Below are positions 1 to 7,634 of a DNA stretch of 9,030 nucleotides, in pieces. The stretch's first letter is position 1, and each line of letters begins with the position of its first letter. The translations under genes and the position numbers were made by a program. Under the pieces are notes generated by a model. That model worked only from the letters and a program-made list of their open reading frames with translations. It ran no database searches and was not told the origin of the DNA. Origin of the DNA: Frankiaceae bacterium. Its GTDB lineage: Bacteria > Actinomycetota > Actinomycetes > JAVEEB01. The DNA lies in assembly GCA_030840665.1 (NCBI GenBank), contig JAVEEB010000463.1, forward strand, positions 1 through 9,030, in the 5' to 3' direction.

Positions 1-2
1 GG

Positions 3-1157
3 CATCGCGATGCCCCAGAACGAACCGTGGCGTACGTCGGCGGCATTGACTTGTGCCACGCGCGTCGCGACGACGCGACGCACGCGGGTGACCCGCAACA
101 CCTGCGGATGGACAAGCGGTACGGCCCACAAGCCCCGTGGCATGACGCGGCCCTCGAGGTGCGCGGACCGGCGGTCGGCGACGTGCTGCGGACGTTCGTG
201 GAGCGCTGGGACGACCCGCACCCGCTCGACCGCCGCACCCCGTTCCGCATGCTCGCACAGAAGCGGGCCCACCTCCCCCGGCACCCGCCCGCCTTGCCCG
301 AGCACTTCCCCGACCCGCCCGAGGCGGGTCCGCACTCCGTGCAGGTCCTGCGCACGTACGGGGCGCGCCGGCCGATCTACCCGTATGCGCCCAAGGGCGA
401 GCGCAGCATCGCTCGCGCCTACGAGAAGGCGTTCGGGCTGGCTGACCGCCTGATCTATGTCGAAGACCAGTACCTCTGGTCCGCGCTCGTCGCCCGCGGC
501 ATCGCGAAGGCGCTGCGCCGCAACCCGCAGCTCGAGCTGATCGTCGTCGTGCCCCGCTATCCCGACGCCGACGGTCCCGTCAGCGGACCACCCAATCGCC
601 TCGGCCAGATCCGCGCGCTCGAGATCCTGCGCAAGGCCGGCGGCGACCGGGTCGGGGTCTTTGACATCGAAAACCGAGCAGGCACACCGATCTACGTACA
701 TGCGAAGGTGTGCATCGTCGACGACGTGTGGTTCACGATCGGGTCGGACAACTTCAACCGGCGCTCATGGACGAACGACTCCGAGATCACGTGCGCCGTC
801 ATCGACGACACGATCGACGGCCGCGTGCCGCGCGAGGTCGGGTCCACCGGCGATGACGCGAGGCGCGTTGCCCGCGACCTGCGCCTGCAGCTGTGGTCGG
901 AGCACCTGGGCCTCGACGCCGACGACACGGCCCTCCTCGATCCCGCTGCCGGCCTGCAGCTGTGGACGAAGACGGCGGCGGCGCTCGACGACTGGCACGA
1001 CAACGGGCAACGCGGCGAGCGACCACCCGGCCAGGCACGGCGGCACGACCCGGATCCGGTGAGCGTGGCAAAGAAGATCTGGGCGTTGCCGGCGTATGCG
1101 AAGGTCTTCGACCCCGACGGGCGGCCGTGGCGGCTGCGGGGCGGCAGCCGCTTCTGA
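3..1157 (+). CDS. Phospholipase D / cardiolipin synthase-like protein, 5' partial
   Basis: The reading frame is open to the left edge, so the gene begins outside the window; the GTG at 27 is an internal Val codon, not a start. PLD-family enzymes hydrolyse or transfer phosphodiester head groups using two HxKx4D motifs. The visible part opens with VAYVGGIDLC, which in this family follows directly after the first HKD motif, so that motif should lie just off the edge. The second motif is intact: HAKVCIVD, with its His codon at 699-701, followed by the usual GSDNFNRRSW. EDQYLW near 465 is another family-typical stretch. The C-terminal ~100 residues are a charged tail of no recognised fold. No signal peptide can be judged because the N-terminus is missing. 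The physiological substrate is unknown. The stop is 10 bp from the stop of the convergent amine oxidase. The family call is firm; PLD versus cardiolipin synthase is not resolved. Confidence 0.9.
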   Translation, partial: HRDAPERTVAYVGGIDLCHARRDDATHAGDPQHLRMDKRYGPQAPWHDAALEVRGPAVGDVLRTFVERWDDPHPLDRRTPFRMLAQKRAHLPRHPPALPEHFPDPPEAGPHSVQVLRTYGARRPIYPYAPKGERSIARAYEKAFGLADRLIYVEDQYLWSALVARGIAKALRRNPQLELIVVVPRYPDADGPVSGPPNRLGQIRALEILRKAGGDRVGVFDIENRAGTPIYVHAKVCIVDDVWFTIGSDNFNRRSWTNDSEITCAVIDDTIDGRVPREVGSTGDDARRVARDLRLQLWSEHLGLDADDTALLDPAAGLQLWTKTAAALDDWHDNGQRGERPPGQARRHDPDPVSVAKKIWALPAYAKVFDPDGRPWRLRGGSRF

Positions 1158-1167
1158 CCGACGGGCC

Positions 1168-2739
1168 TTACTTGTAGGCCGCCTGGATCTCGGAGGCGGC
1201 GCGGTAGCCGGATTCCACCGCGCCGTTCAAGTAGCCCTGGAAGTCGACGGACGTGTGCTCACCGGCGAAGTGACAGTTGCCGCTCGCCTCGCGCTCGGCG
1301 CCGACGAACGTCGTGTATTCGCCGACCTTCCAGAAGGAGTACGAGCCCAGCGACCACGGATTGCGTGTCCAGTCGTCGATGAAGGCCCGCCCGGTCCACT
1401 CCGTTGCCAACGTCGGGAACAGCGGCGCGATCTGCGGGAAGAACTGCTGCGCGCGCTGCGTGGGTGTCCCGTTCCCGGGCGAGAACGAGGCGCCGACGCG
1501 GCCGCCCGTGTAGTTCACGAGGATGCCCCGCGCGCCGGCCTGAGCCCGCGTCACTTCCCACGTGTTCTGGTAGCCGGTGTCGGCATACGTCTCTCCGTTC
1601 GCGCCGACGGCGTACCAGGGGCGGCTCTTGAACTGCATGTGCAGCTTGGAGTTCGTCCCCATCGACAGCGAGTTGATCGCCAGGCGCTTGACGGAGTTGA
1701 AGCCCGCCTTGGAGTAGTCGACCTGGCGCAGGAGTGAGAACGGCAGCGCCAGGATCACATGGTCCGCCGTCGTGGCCTTGCCCGTCGACCAACTCAGCTT
1801 GTACGTGCCGTCCGCATTCCGCGCGATGGCCGTCAAGGCAGCACCGGTCGTGATCTGTCCGGCCAGAGATTGGGCGAGGCCTGACACGATCAGATCGTTG
1901 CCTCCACGTACGCGGGACTTCTCATTCGACGGGCCGAAAATGCGCATCTGCCCCTGGCCCGAATACCCCAGTAGATACAGCATGTTCAGCGAGGATTGAA
2001 CGGACGTCTCTCCCCCGTACTCGATGTTGTAGGCGACGTCGAGAAGCATGCCGAGGCTCGACCTGTGCCCGTTCGGGACATAGTTTTCGATCCACTGGTA
2101 GATGCTCATGTTGTCGAGCTCGAGTCCGCGCGCCGTGTAGCTGTTGTACAGCGTCGGATAGCTGGCCGCCGACACATCGCTGTGGATCTGCTGCCAGATG
2201 CCCTTGAGGTCGTTGGTCGCCTGCGTGTACGTGTACTTCTGGCCGAAGAAGTAGTTGACGCTCTCCGTGCCGTTCGGCTCGGCTGCAAGCAGGTTGTCGA
2301 GAGTCAGACCCAATGACTGGACGAGTTGACGGACCTGAGTGTGACTTTGGTCGATGAGCTCGCCACCGTGCTCGCTGATCTGCCCGCCGTCGAACTCGTT
2401 GTGGTTGTACGACCAGCAACGCCCGCCAAGCCGTGTCGAGGCCTCGTAGACCTGGGCGCTGAACCCGGCGTTCTTGAGCTGGTACGCAGCGGACAGGCCG
2501 GCCAGACCCGCGCCGACGATCGCGATGCGGGGAGCGGGCGTCACGACCGCGGCATGAGCAGCAGTGCGCCACTCGCCGATCGCGGTCGCCGCGGCGGCAC
2601 CTGCCACGACGACACCCGCACGCTGCAGAAATTCGCGGCGCGACGGCCCTGCGGCCGTGAGGCCTCTTTCGGCGCGCACTTCCTCGTCTGCCCTCCGCCA
2701 AGCGTCGGAGACGAGGTTGGCCAGGGGGGTTCGCGGCAT
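1168..2739 (-). CDS. Tat-exported FAD-dependent amine oxidase (flavin monoamine oxidase family)
   Basis: 523 residues. The family oxidises primary amines or L-amino acids with O2, giving an imine, then aldehyde or keto acid, and H2O2. A Tat signal is visible: SRREFL at residues 33-38, a hydrophobic Ala/Val-rich segment at 41-54, and a likely cleavage site after AHA near 63, so the folded flavoprotein should act outside the membrane. The FAD-binding Rossmann motif IVGAGLAGLSAAYQL is at 74-88, with the Glu at 99 in VYEA and RLGGR at 103-107. GGELID follows at 125-130, VRGGNDL at 277-283, and Lys365 sits where the family keeps the lysine near flavin N5. The C-terminal FAD segment FAGEHTS is at 491-497 with GAVESG at 506-511. 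Length is normal for the family. The ATG at 2739 is supported by GAGGAG at 2745-2750, 5 nt upstream. Substrate cannot be told from sequence. It lies 147 bp downstream of the kinase and may have its own promoter. Confidence 0.9.
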   Translation of the reverse strand: MPRTPLANLVSDAWRRADEEVRAERGLTAAGPSRREFLQRAGVVVAGAAAATAIGEWRTAAHAAVVTPAPRIAIVGAGLAGLSAAYQLKNAGFSAQVYEASTRLGGRCWSYNHNEFDGGQISEHGGELIDQSHTQVRQLVQSLGLTLDNLLAAEPNGTESVNYFFGQKYTYTQATNDLKGIWQQIHSDVSAASYPTLYNSYTARGLELDNMSIYQWIENYVPNGHRSSLGMLLDVAYNIEYGGETSVQSSLNMLYLLGYSGQGQMRIFGPSNEKSRVRGGNDLIVSGLAQSLAGQITTGAALTAIARNADGTYKLSWSTGKATTADHVILALPFSLLRQVDYSKAGFNSVKRLAINSLSMGTNSKLHMQFKSRPWYAVGANGETYADTGYQNTWEVTRAQAGARGILVNYTGGRVGASFSPGNGTPTQRAQQFFPQIAPLFPTLATEWTGRAFIDDWTRNPWSLGSYSFWKVGEYTTFVGAEREASGNCHFAGEHTSVDFQGYLNGAVESGYRAASEIQAAYK

Positions 2740-2758
2740 GGGAGCTCCTCGACGAAAT

Positions 2759-2774
2759 CCGTCGTCAGCGACGG
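2759..2774. repeat. Perfect inverted repeat in the amine oxidase leader
   Basis: CCGTCG and CGACGG flank a 4-nt TCAG loop, about 20 bp upstream of the amine oxidase ATG on the - strand and just upstream of its ribosome binding site. It could be an operator half-site pair or a small leader hairpin. No U-run follows in either direction, so it is not a good terminator. Such a 6-bp GC-rich palindrome can occur by chance. Confidence 0.35.
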
Positions 2775-2886
2775 TGAGCGCACACTAATCCGAATCTGCC
2801 GCGGGCGGAAGCCTCGGAACCATTGGTCACGCGAATGTCACGTTGGCTTGGGTTCAGAACGAGGCAGGTACGAGCCACCGGCCGCG

Positions 2887-4008
2887 TCAGCGTGCTACGG
2901 GACTCGCGGCAGGCAGGGTGACCGTGAACGTGGCACCCGACCCGACACCGGGACTAGTTGCCGCGACCGACCCGCCGTGTGCCTCGACCAGCGCCTTGAC
3001 GATGGCGAGACCGATCCCCGAGCCGCCGCGAACGGTGTCGCGTGCACGGTCGACCCGGTAGAACCGCTCGAACAGATGCGGCAGGTGCTCGGCTGCGATG
3101 CCGTCTCCGGAGTCGCGGACCTCGAACAGCAGGTCGGCGCCCGTGCGCGTCACGACGACTGATACCTGCCCCGCCTCGGGTGTGTGCCGCAGCGCGTTGG
3201 CGAGCAGATTCCCCAGTACCTGACCGAAGCGCTCAGGATCGACGCTGACCAGGGACGGGTCGTCGCGGACGTCTGCGGTGAGGGCAACGTGTTTCGAACC
3301 GAAGGCATCGGCAGCGGCGGCGACGGCGGCGTTGACCAACTCACCGGGCGACACGCGACGCACGCGCAGTCGTAGTCCCTGCTCCTCGGCCCGGGACAGC
3401 GCGCTCACATCGTCTGCGAGCCTGGCCAGCCGTGTGGTCTGTGTGCGCAGCATGGTGAGCGTGGCCGGGTCGAGGGTCACGACGCCGTCCTGCAGCCCCT
3501 CCAGGTAGGCGTCGATCGTGGCGATGGGTGTGCGGATCTCGTGAGCCATGTCGCCGAGCAGCCGGCGCCTCGTCGATTCGACGGACTCGAGACGCACCGC
3601 CATCGCGTTGAAGGCCTCGGTGAGCGAGGCGAATTCCTCACCGAGGCCAGCGTGCGGCACGCGAACGCCATCGGTGCCGGACATGACCGTCTGCGCAGCG
3701 ACGGCGAGTCGTCCGACAGGTGCCGCCAACCGGCGCGCGGCCAGCACCGCGACAACGGCCGCTGCCACGACGGCAGCGAGCAAAGCCACGGAGACGGAGA
3801 CGAACGTGGAGGAACGGAACGCTTGCTCGACGTGGCGGCTGGTCACTGCGTCGACGTGGCCGGCAGCCTGCGTCAGGTGATCGTGGAAGATGGCAGGCCC
3901 TGCGGCCGACACGACCAGCCACACCGTCAACACCGCCACGATCGCCACGACCGTGTGCGCGACAAAGAGCCGCGCGGTGAGTCCCCGCGCCCACCGTAGT
4001 CCCTTCAC
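2887..4008 (-). CDS. Membrane sensor histidine kinase (HAMP-HisKA-HATPase_c)
   Basis: 373 residues, a complete orthodox kinase that autophosphorylates on His and passes phosphate to the adjacent response regulator. Two membrane segments at about 11-37 and 70-92 flank a short extracytoplasmic loop (about 38-69). A HAMP linker follows to about 145. The H-box LLGDMAHEIRTP carries the phospho-acceptor His156. The ATP-binding domain shows the N-box NLLANALRHTP (267-277), G1 DSGDGI (299-304), F-box LFERFYR (312-318) and G2 GGSGIGL (328-334). The layout resembles BaeS-type kinases. The start is a GTG at 4008 whose first two bases lie inside the TGA-overlapping end of the regulator gene (4-bp GTGA overlap), indicating translational coupling. 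The small loop contains four His residues (42, 44, 51, 59), which is notable beside a metal pump; the actual signal is unknown. Confidence 0.95.
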   Translation of the reverse strand: MKGLRWARGLTARLFVAHTVVAIVAVLTVWLVVSAAGPAIFHDHLTQAAGHVDAVTSRHVEQAFRSSTFVSVSVALLAAVVAAAVVAVLAARRLAAPVGRLAVAAQTVMSGTDGVRVPHAGLGEEFASLTEAFNAMAVRLESVESTRRRLLGDMAHEIRTPIATIDAYLEGLQDGVVTLDPATLTMLRTQTTRLARLADDVSALSRAEEQGLRLRVRRVSPGELVNAAVAAAADAFGSKHVALTADVRDDPSLVSVDPERFGQVLGNLLANALRHTPEAGQVSVVVTRTGADLLFEVRDSGDGIAAEHLPHLFERFYRVDRARDTVRGGSGIGLAIVKALVEAHGGSVAATSPGVGSGATFTVTLPAASPVAR

Positions 4009-4715
4009 AGGCCCTCACCCATCCGGTAACCGACGCCACGGACAGTGCGTACGAAGGTCGGATCGTCCGGTGAGTCGTGGAGCTTGCGCCGCAAATGCCC
4101 AATGTGCACATCGACGAGGTGCTCGTCGCCGACCCACGTCTCCCCCCATACGGCATCAATCAGCGCGCGCCGGGTGAAGACCAGTCGCGGGCGGGCAGCG
4201 AGCGCGGCGAGGACATCGAACTCAGTGCGGGTGACCTCGACGCGTTCACCGTCCACGCGCAGGTCACGTCCATCGACGTCGACCTCGAGGCGCCCGAACT
4301 GCAGCACCCGCTCGTCATTCGGACCCAAAGCGGCAGTGCGGGGCCGGCGGAGAAGCACGCGGACGCGGGCTACGAGCTCACGCGGGCAGAAAGGCTTCGT
4401 CATGTAGTCGTCGGCCCCGACTGACAGGCCGATGAGCGTGTCTACCTCCTCCGTTCGCGCCGTGAGCATGAGGACATAACAGTCGGTGAAGGTGCGCAGT
4501 TGGCGACACACCTCGAGTCCGTCCAACCCGGGCAAACCCAGGTCGAGGACGACGACGTCCGGCGGGGTGGTGCGTGCCGATGCCACCGCGTCGAGGCCGT
4601 CGAACGCCAGAGCCACGTCGAACCCGTCGCGCCTCAGGTATTCGGCGACGAGCCGCGCCAGTGGCTCTTCGTCGTCAACAACGAGAACGCGGCCGGTCGC
4701 AGGCATTGCGCCCAT
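4005..4715 (-). CDS. OmpR/PhoB-family response regulator
   Basis: 236 residues from the chosen start. The N-terminal receiver domain has the acidic pair Asp14-Asp15, the phospho-acceptor Asp58 in VVVLDLGLPG, Thr85 in LTAR, and Lys107 in TKPF. A winged-helix DNA-binding domain follows at about 137-232, with VTRTEFDVLAALA, the recognition-helix segment VDVHIGHLRRKL and the terminal VRTVRGVGYRM, all typical of OmpR/PhoB regulators that bind direct repeats. A longer frame begins with a TTG at 4760, but the ATG at 4715 is preferred: AGGAG stands 7 nt upstream at 4723-4727 and the protein then begins just before the first receiver strand. It overlaps the kinase start by 4 bp, so the two form one operon. 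Target genes cannot be read from the window; neighbouring candidates are the amine oxidase downstream and the metal efflux genes upstream. Confidence 0.95.
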   Translation of the reverse strand: MGAMPATGRVLVVDDEEPLARLVAEYLRRDGFDVALAFDGLDAVASARTTPPDVVVLDLGLPGLDGLEVCRQLRTFTDCYVLMLTARTEEVDTLIGLSVGADDYMTKPFCPRELVARVRVLLRRPRTAALGPNDERVLQFGRLEVDVDGRDLRVDGERVEVTRTEFDVLAALAARPRLVFTRRALIDAVWGETWVGDEHLVDVHIGHLRRKLHDSPDDPTFVRTVRGVGYRMGEGL

Positions 4716-4722
4716 GTGGGGA

Positions 4723-4727
4723 CTCCT
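4723..4727 (-). promoter_or_regulatory. Ribosome binding site fixing the response regulator start
   Basis: On the - strand AGGAG lies 7 nt before the ATG at 4715. The upstream in-frame TTG at 4760 would add 15 residues that match nothing in the receiver fold. This site decides for the shorter protein. Confidence 0.75.
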
Positions 4728-4799
4728 GTCGTGGACCAGCTCGAATTCGGTGCCGAACAAAGGCCACCAGCATCGGGACGTCGTACCGGCACGTCGGAG

Positions 4800-5075
4800 T
4801 CAGGGATTGTCTATCCGCTCGTGTGACCCATCCAACGGTCGACGCATGCCCGCCGGGGGAAGACCTCCAGACCTCGACGTGGGGTAAAGGTGGTCGTCTT
4901 CCTGGCGCCGCTGCGAACGCGTGTTGCCGCTGCTCATGCCGCCCATCATGAAGAACAGCATGAACGGACAGATGAGAAAGACCAGTAGGAGCGTCGGCGG
5001 AAGACCCGCCCAGATGGCGATCGCGGCACCCGCGAGTGCAACTGTTGCGTACGCGGGGTATCTGCTCTTGTTCAT
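4800..5075 (-). CDS. Small two-helix membrane protein, DUF2933-like
   Basis: 91 residues from the ATG at 5075, preceded by AGGG 9 nt upstream. Two hydrophobic segments are visible, about 7-24 and 27-45, followed by a charged, disordered-looking tail (46-91) rich in Arg, Ser and Pro. The second helix carries Cys36-Pro37 and a cluster of Met (39, 43, 44, 47) ending in MMGGM, close to the CPxMxxFMxGG pattern I associate with DUF2933 proteins, small membrane proteins often found near heavy-metal resistance genes. Function is not known; Cys and Met in the membrane would suit binding of a soft metal such as Cu(I), but that is inference. It lies 103 bp after the ATPase stop and 84 bp before the response regulator. 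The frame stays open upstream to 5327, overlapping the ATPase gene, but that extension shows no sensible protein. Confidence 0.7.
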   Translation of the reverse strand: MNKSRYPAYATVALAGAAIAIWAGLPPTLLLVFLICPFMLFFMMGGMSSGNTRSQRRQEDDHLYPTSRSGGLPPAGMRRPLDGSHERIDNP

Positions 5076-5178
5076 TTGCTGTCGCCCTTGTCCTGAGTTG
5101 CACACGAAACTGAACTCGTTCAAGGATCTCGCTGAGCGTCCGTGGCTATCAGGGTCGAAGGTCCCGGCAGTGGCGGGA

Positions 5179-7530
5179 TCAGTTTCGAGCGGCTGGCCCG
5201 GGCAGCCGTAGTCGCTTGAGGGTGAGCGCGTTGACAGCAACCAGGATGCTCGAGCCCGCCATCGTGATCGCTGCGATCTCGGGCCGCAGCACCAAGCCGA
5301 ACGCCGGCTTGAACACACCGGCGGCAATGGGCAACGCGATCGAGTTGTAGCCGATCGCCCACCGCAGGTTCTGCGTCATCTTGCGGACCGTGCCGCGGCC
5401 GATCCGCACCGCCACAGCGACATCAAGTGGATCCGAGCGCATCAACACGACGTCGGCCGTCTCCACAGCGACGTCCGTGCCGGCCCCGATGGCGATCCCC
5501 AGGTCCGCCTGCGCGAGGGCAGGCGCGTCATTGACCCCATCGCCGACCATCGCGACCCGGTGCCCGGCGCCCATGAGCTCCTTGATCTTTGCGGCCTTGT
5601 CCCCGGGAAGAACGTCGGCGATCACGGTCGTCACGCCGAGAGACGCGGCGATCCGCTCCGCAGTGGCCGCGTTGTCGCCGGTGAGCATCACCACTTCGAT
5701 CCCGAGGCCGCGCAGTTCTTTCACCGCGTCGGCTGAGGTCGGGCGCACGACGTCAGCGATCGCAATGACAGCGACCACGCGTCCGTCCACAGCGGCGAGC
5801 ACCGCAGTCGTTCCTTGTGCCGCGAGTTCGGTTTGCCGTGACGCGAGAGCGCCCAAGTCGATGGACTCAGCGGTCATCAGCCGGCTGTTGCCCACGACGA
5901 CCCGTCGGCTGCCCACGGTGGCCGTCGCGCCCTGGCCGGCCACGCTGACGAAATCGTGAGCCTCGAGACGCTCGGCTCCGGCGGCGTCGGCGCGCCGCAC
6001 CACCGCTTGGGCCAACGGGTGCTCGGATTCCCGTTCAACGGCCGCGATCAGGGCCAACACGTCGTTCTCCGTCATCCCGTCCACGATGACAGCGGTCACG
6101 TCGGGCGCACCCATCGTGAGGGTGCCGGTCTTGTCCATCACGACCGTGTCGATCTTCTTCGAGGTCTCGATTGCGGTTGCGTTCTTGAACAGGACTCCAC
6201 GAGCCGCGCCCAGGCCCGTCCCAACCATGATTGCCGTCGGCGTCGCCAAGCCCAATGCGTCCGGACAGGTAACAACGACGACGGTGATGCCAAACAGCAG
6301 GGCCACACTCACCGGCTGACCGGCGAGCAGCCACACGAGGAAGGTCCCCACGCCGCCCACCAGTGCGACGAACACCAGCCAGAACGCGGCGCGGTCCGCC
6401 AGACGCTGCCCGGGGGCCTTGGAGTTCTGCGCCTCCTGCACGAGCTTCACGATCTGCGCCAGGGCGGTGTCGGAACCGACCGCCACCGCCGTCGCGCGCA
6501 GTGTGCCCTGCTTGTTGATGGTCGCCCCCGTCAGCTTGTCGCCGGGATGCTTCGAGACGGGCAGGCTCTCGCCGGTGACCATCGACTCGTCGACGCTCGA
6601 GTCGCCATCGACCACGACGGCGTCGACCGCGATCTTGGCGCCCGGCCGGATCAGGAGCACGTCGCCAACCACGATCTCGGAGGTCATCACCTCCACGGTC
6701 TCGCCGTCGCGCAGCACGAGCGCGTGGGGCGGAGCGAGGTCGAGCAGCGCGCGGATCGCGTCGTTCGCGCCGCCCCGGGCGCGCATCTCGAACCAGTGCC
6801 CGAGCAGGACGAACGACGCGAGGAAGGCGGCGGCCTCGTAGAACACGTCACCGCGGATCCAGAACGTCGCGGCGACGGAGTAGGCGAAGCCGGTACCGAT
6901 CGCCACTGCGACGAGCACCATCATGTCCAGCGTCCGCGCCCGTAGGGCGTGCCACGCGCCGACGAAGAAGATCGTCGACGAGTAGAAGATGACCGGCAGG
7001 CTGAGGACGAGCTGCCACACCTCGGTGCGGACCCCGAAGGGCGTCGCCGGGATCGAGCCGAAGATGCTCTCGCCCATCGGCGACCAGACGGCGATCGGGA
7101 TCGCGAAGGCGACGGCGACCATGAACCTGTTGCGCATGTCGCGTTCCATCGAGGCCATCGACATGCCGGCGTGACCGCCGTGGCCGTGTCCGTGCGCCCG
7201 CTCGGGGCGGGCCGTCAACGCCGGCTCGTGGTAGTGCTCGGGGCTCTGATGCTCGTCGGCCAACGGGTCGCAGAGATGGCCGGGCACCGAGCGCCCGGCG
7301 CAGTGGTAGCCGCACTCCTCCACCCAGTCCCGCAGCTTCTCGACCGACGTCACCGCCGGATCGAAGCGCACCGTCGCGGTCTGCGCGACCGGGTTGGCCT
7401 CGACCGAACGAACGCCGCGCTGACGTCCGAGCGCGCGCTCGACGCGCCCCTTCTCGGACGCGAAATGGAGGTCGCCGACGTGGAGGACCGCCGTCTCGAT
7501 CGTCGGTTGCTCGGGAACGGACGTGCTCAC
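5179..7530 (-). CDS. Heavy-metal P1B-type ATPase with a CPD transport motif
   Basis: 783 residues, an ATP-driven metal exporter of the inner membrane, probably for copper. An HMA-like fold spans about 11-78 but lacks CxxC (DLHFASE at 20-26 replaces it). Cys73, Cys77 and Cys87 follow, then a His-rich linker (HGHGHGGH, 113-120). The core is complete: actuator loop TGES (319-322), transport-helix CPD (422-424) followed by ALGLATP, phosphorylation site DKTGT (Asp466), the SEHPL motif with His504-Pro505, TGDN (617-620) and GDGVNDAP (663-670). Tyr728-Asn729 and Met757 with Ser760-Ser761 in the last helices recall Cu(I) ATPases. Canonical pumps carry CPC, CPH, SPC or TPC, so CPD makes the metal uncertain. 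I recall actinobacterial relatives with the same N-terminus and CPD, so this is probably a real subgroup rather than an error. The GTG start at 7530 has GGAGGGG 4 nt upstream. CsoR-type operators lie about 70-125 bp upstream, favouring copper. Confidence 0.93.
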   Translation of the reverse strand: MSTSVPEQPTIETAVLHVGDLHFASEKGRVERALGRQRGVRSVEANPVAQTATVRFDPAVTSVEKLRDWVEECGYHCAGRSVPGHLCDPLADEHQSPEHYHEPALTARPERAHGHGHGGHAGMSMASMERDMRNRFMVAVAFAIPIAVWSPMGESIFGSIPATPFGVRTEVWQLVLSLPVIFYSSTIFFVGAWHALRARTLDMMVLVAVAIGTGFAYSVAATFWIRGDVFYEAAAFLASFVLLGHWFEMRARGGANDAIRALLDLAPPHALVLRDGETVEVMTSEIVVGDVLLIRPGAKIAVDAVVVDGDSSVDESMVTGESLPVSKHPGDKLTGATINKQGTLRATAVAVGSDTALAQIVKLVQEAQNSKAPGQRLADRAAFWLVFVALVGGVGTFLVWLLAGQPVSVALLFGITVVVVTCPDALGLATPTAIMVGTGLGAARGVLFKNATAIETSKKIDTVVMDKTGTLTMGAPDVTAVIVDGMTENDVLALIAAVERESEHPLAQAVVRRADAAGAERLEAHDFVSVAGQGATATVGSRRVVVGNSRLMTAESIDLGALASRQTELAAQGTTAVLAAVDGRVVAVIAIADVVRPTSADAVKELRGLGIEVVMLTGDNAATAERIAASLGVTTVIADVLPGDKAAKIKELMGAGHRVAMVGDGVNDAPALAQADLGIAIGAGTDVAVETADVVLMRSDPLDVAVAVRIGRGTVRKMTQNLRWAIGYNSIALPIAAGVFKPAFGLVLRPEIAAITMAGSSILVAVNALTLKRLRLPGPAARN

Positions 7531-7534
7531 GATA

Positions 7535-7541
7535 CCCCTCC
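7535..7541 (-). promoter_or_regulatory. Strong ribosome binding site of the metal ATPase
   Basis: GGAGGGG on the - strand, 4 nt before the GTG at 7530 (core GGAGG at 6 nt). It supports this GTG as the start of a protein beginning MSTSVPEQP. The following TATC makes the site read GGGGTATC, which incidentally resembles half of the operator further upstream. Confidence 0.75.
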
Positions 7542-7600
7542 ACGGTCATTCCCTGAGCCGTGTAGGTCTTGACTTCGCGGGGTCATGGTGAGGCCTCGTA

Positions 7601-7619
7601 GAGATGTGGGGGGTATCTC
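7601..7619. promoter_or_regulatory. Second, weaker CsoR-like box
   Basis: GAGAT and ATCTC form arms around a G-rich centre, and the stretch TGGGGGGTAT (7607-7616) is identical to the right half of the stronger box at 7635-7653. The left half does not match ATACCC. The two boxes have the same orientation and their centres are 34 bp apart, about three helical turns, so a second repressor tetramer could sit here. Both lie in the ATPase leader or promoter. Confidence 0.5.
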
Positions 7620-7634
7620 TGGAGCAGACCCTAG

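Noticed and set aside
1096..1737. 213-residue + strand frame opposite the amine oxidase C-terminus
   Set aside because: It is a shadow of the oxidase codons and overlaps the PLD end; no motif or start signal.
4760..4760. TTG at 4760 as start of the response regulator
   Set aside because: The ATG at 4715 has AGGAG at good spacing and gives the usual receiver-domain N-terminus.
4675..5103. 142-residue - strand frame overlapping the small membrane protein and the regulator start
   Set aside because: The overlapping frame 4800-5075 has two clean membrane helices and a start signal, while this one is Arg-rich and featureless.
5956..6945. 329-residue open frame on the + strand inside the ATPase gene
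   Set aside because: It is antisense to well-conserved ATPase motifs and its translation is low-complexity Arg/Gly/His with no recognisable fold; long antisense frames are expected at this GC content.
7531..7538. GATACCCC as a third CsoR half-site
   Set aside because: It coincides with the ribosome binding site GGAGGGG, which explains it, and there is no matching second arm.
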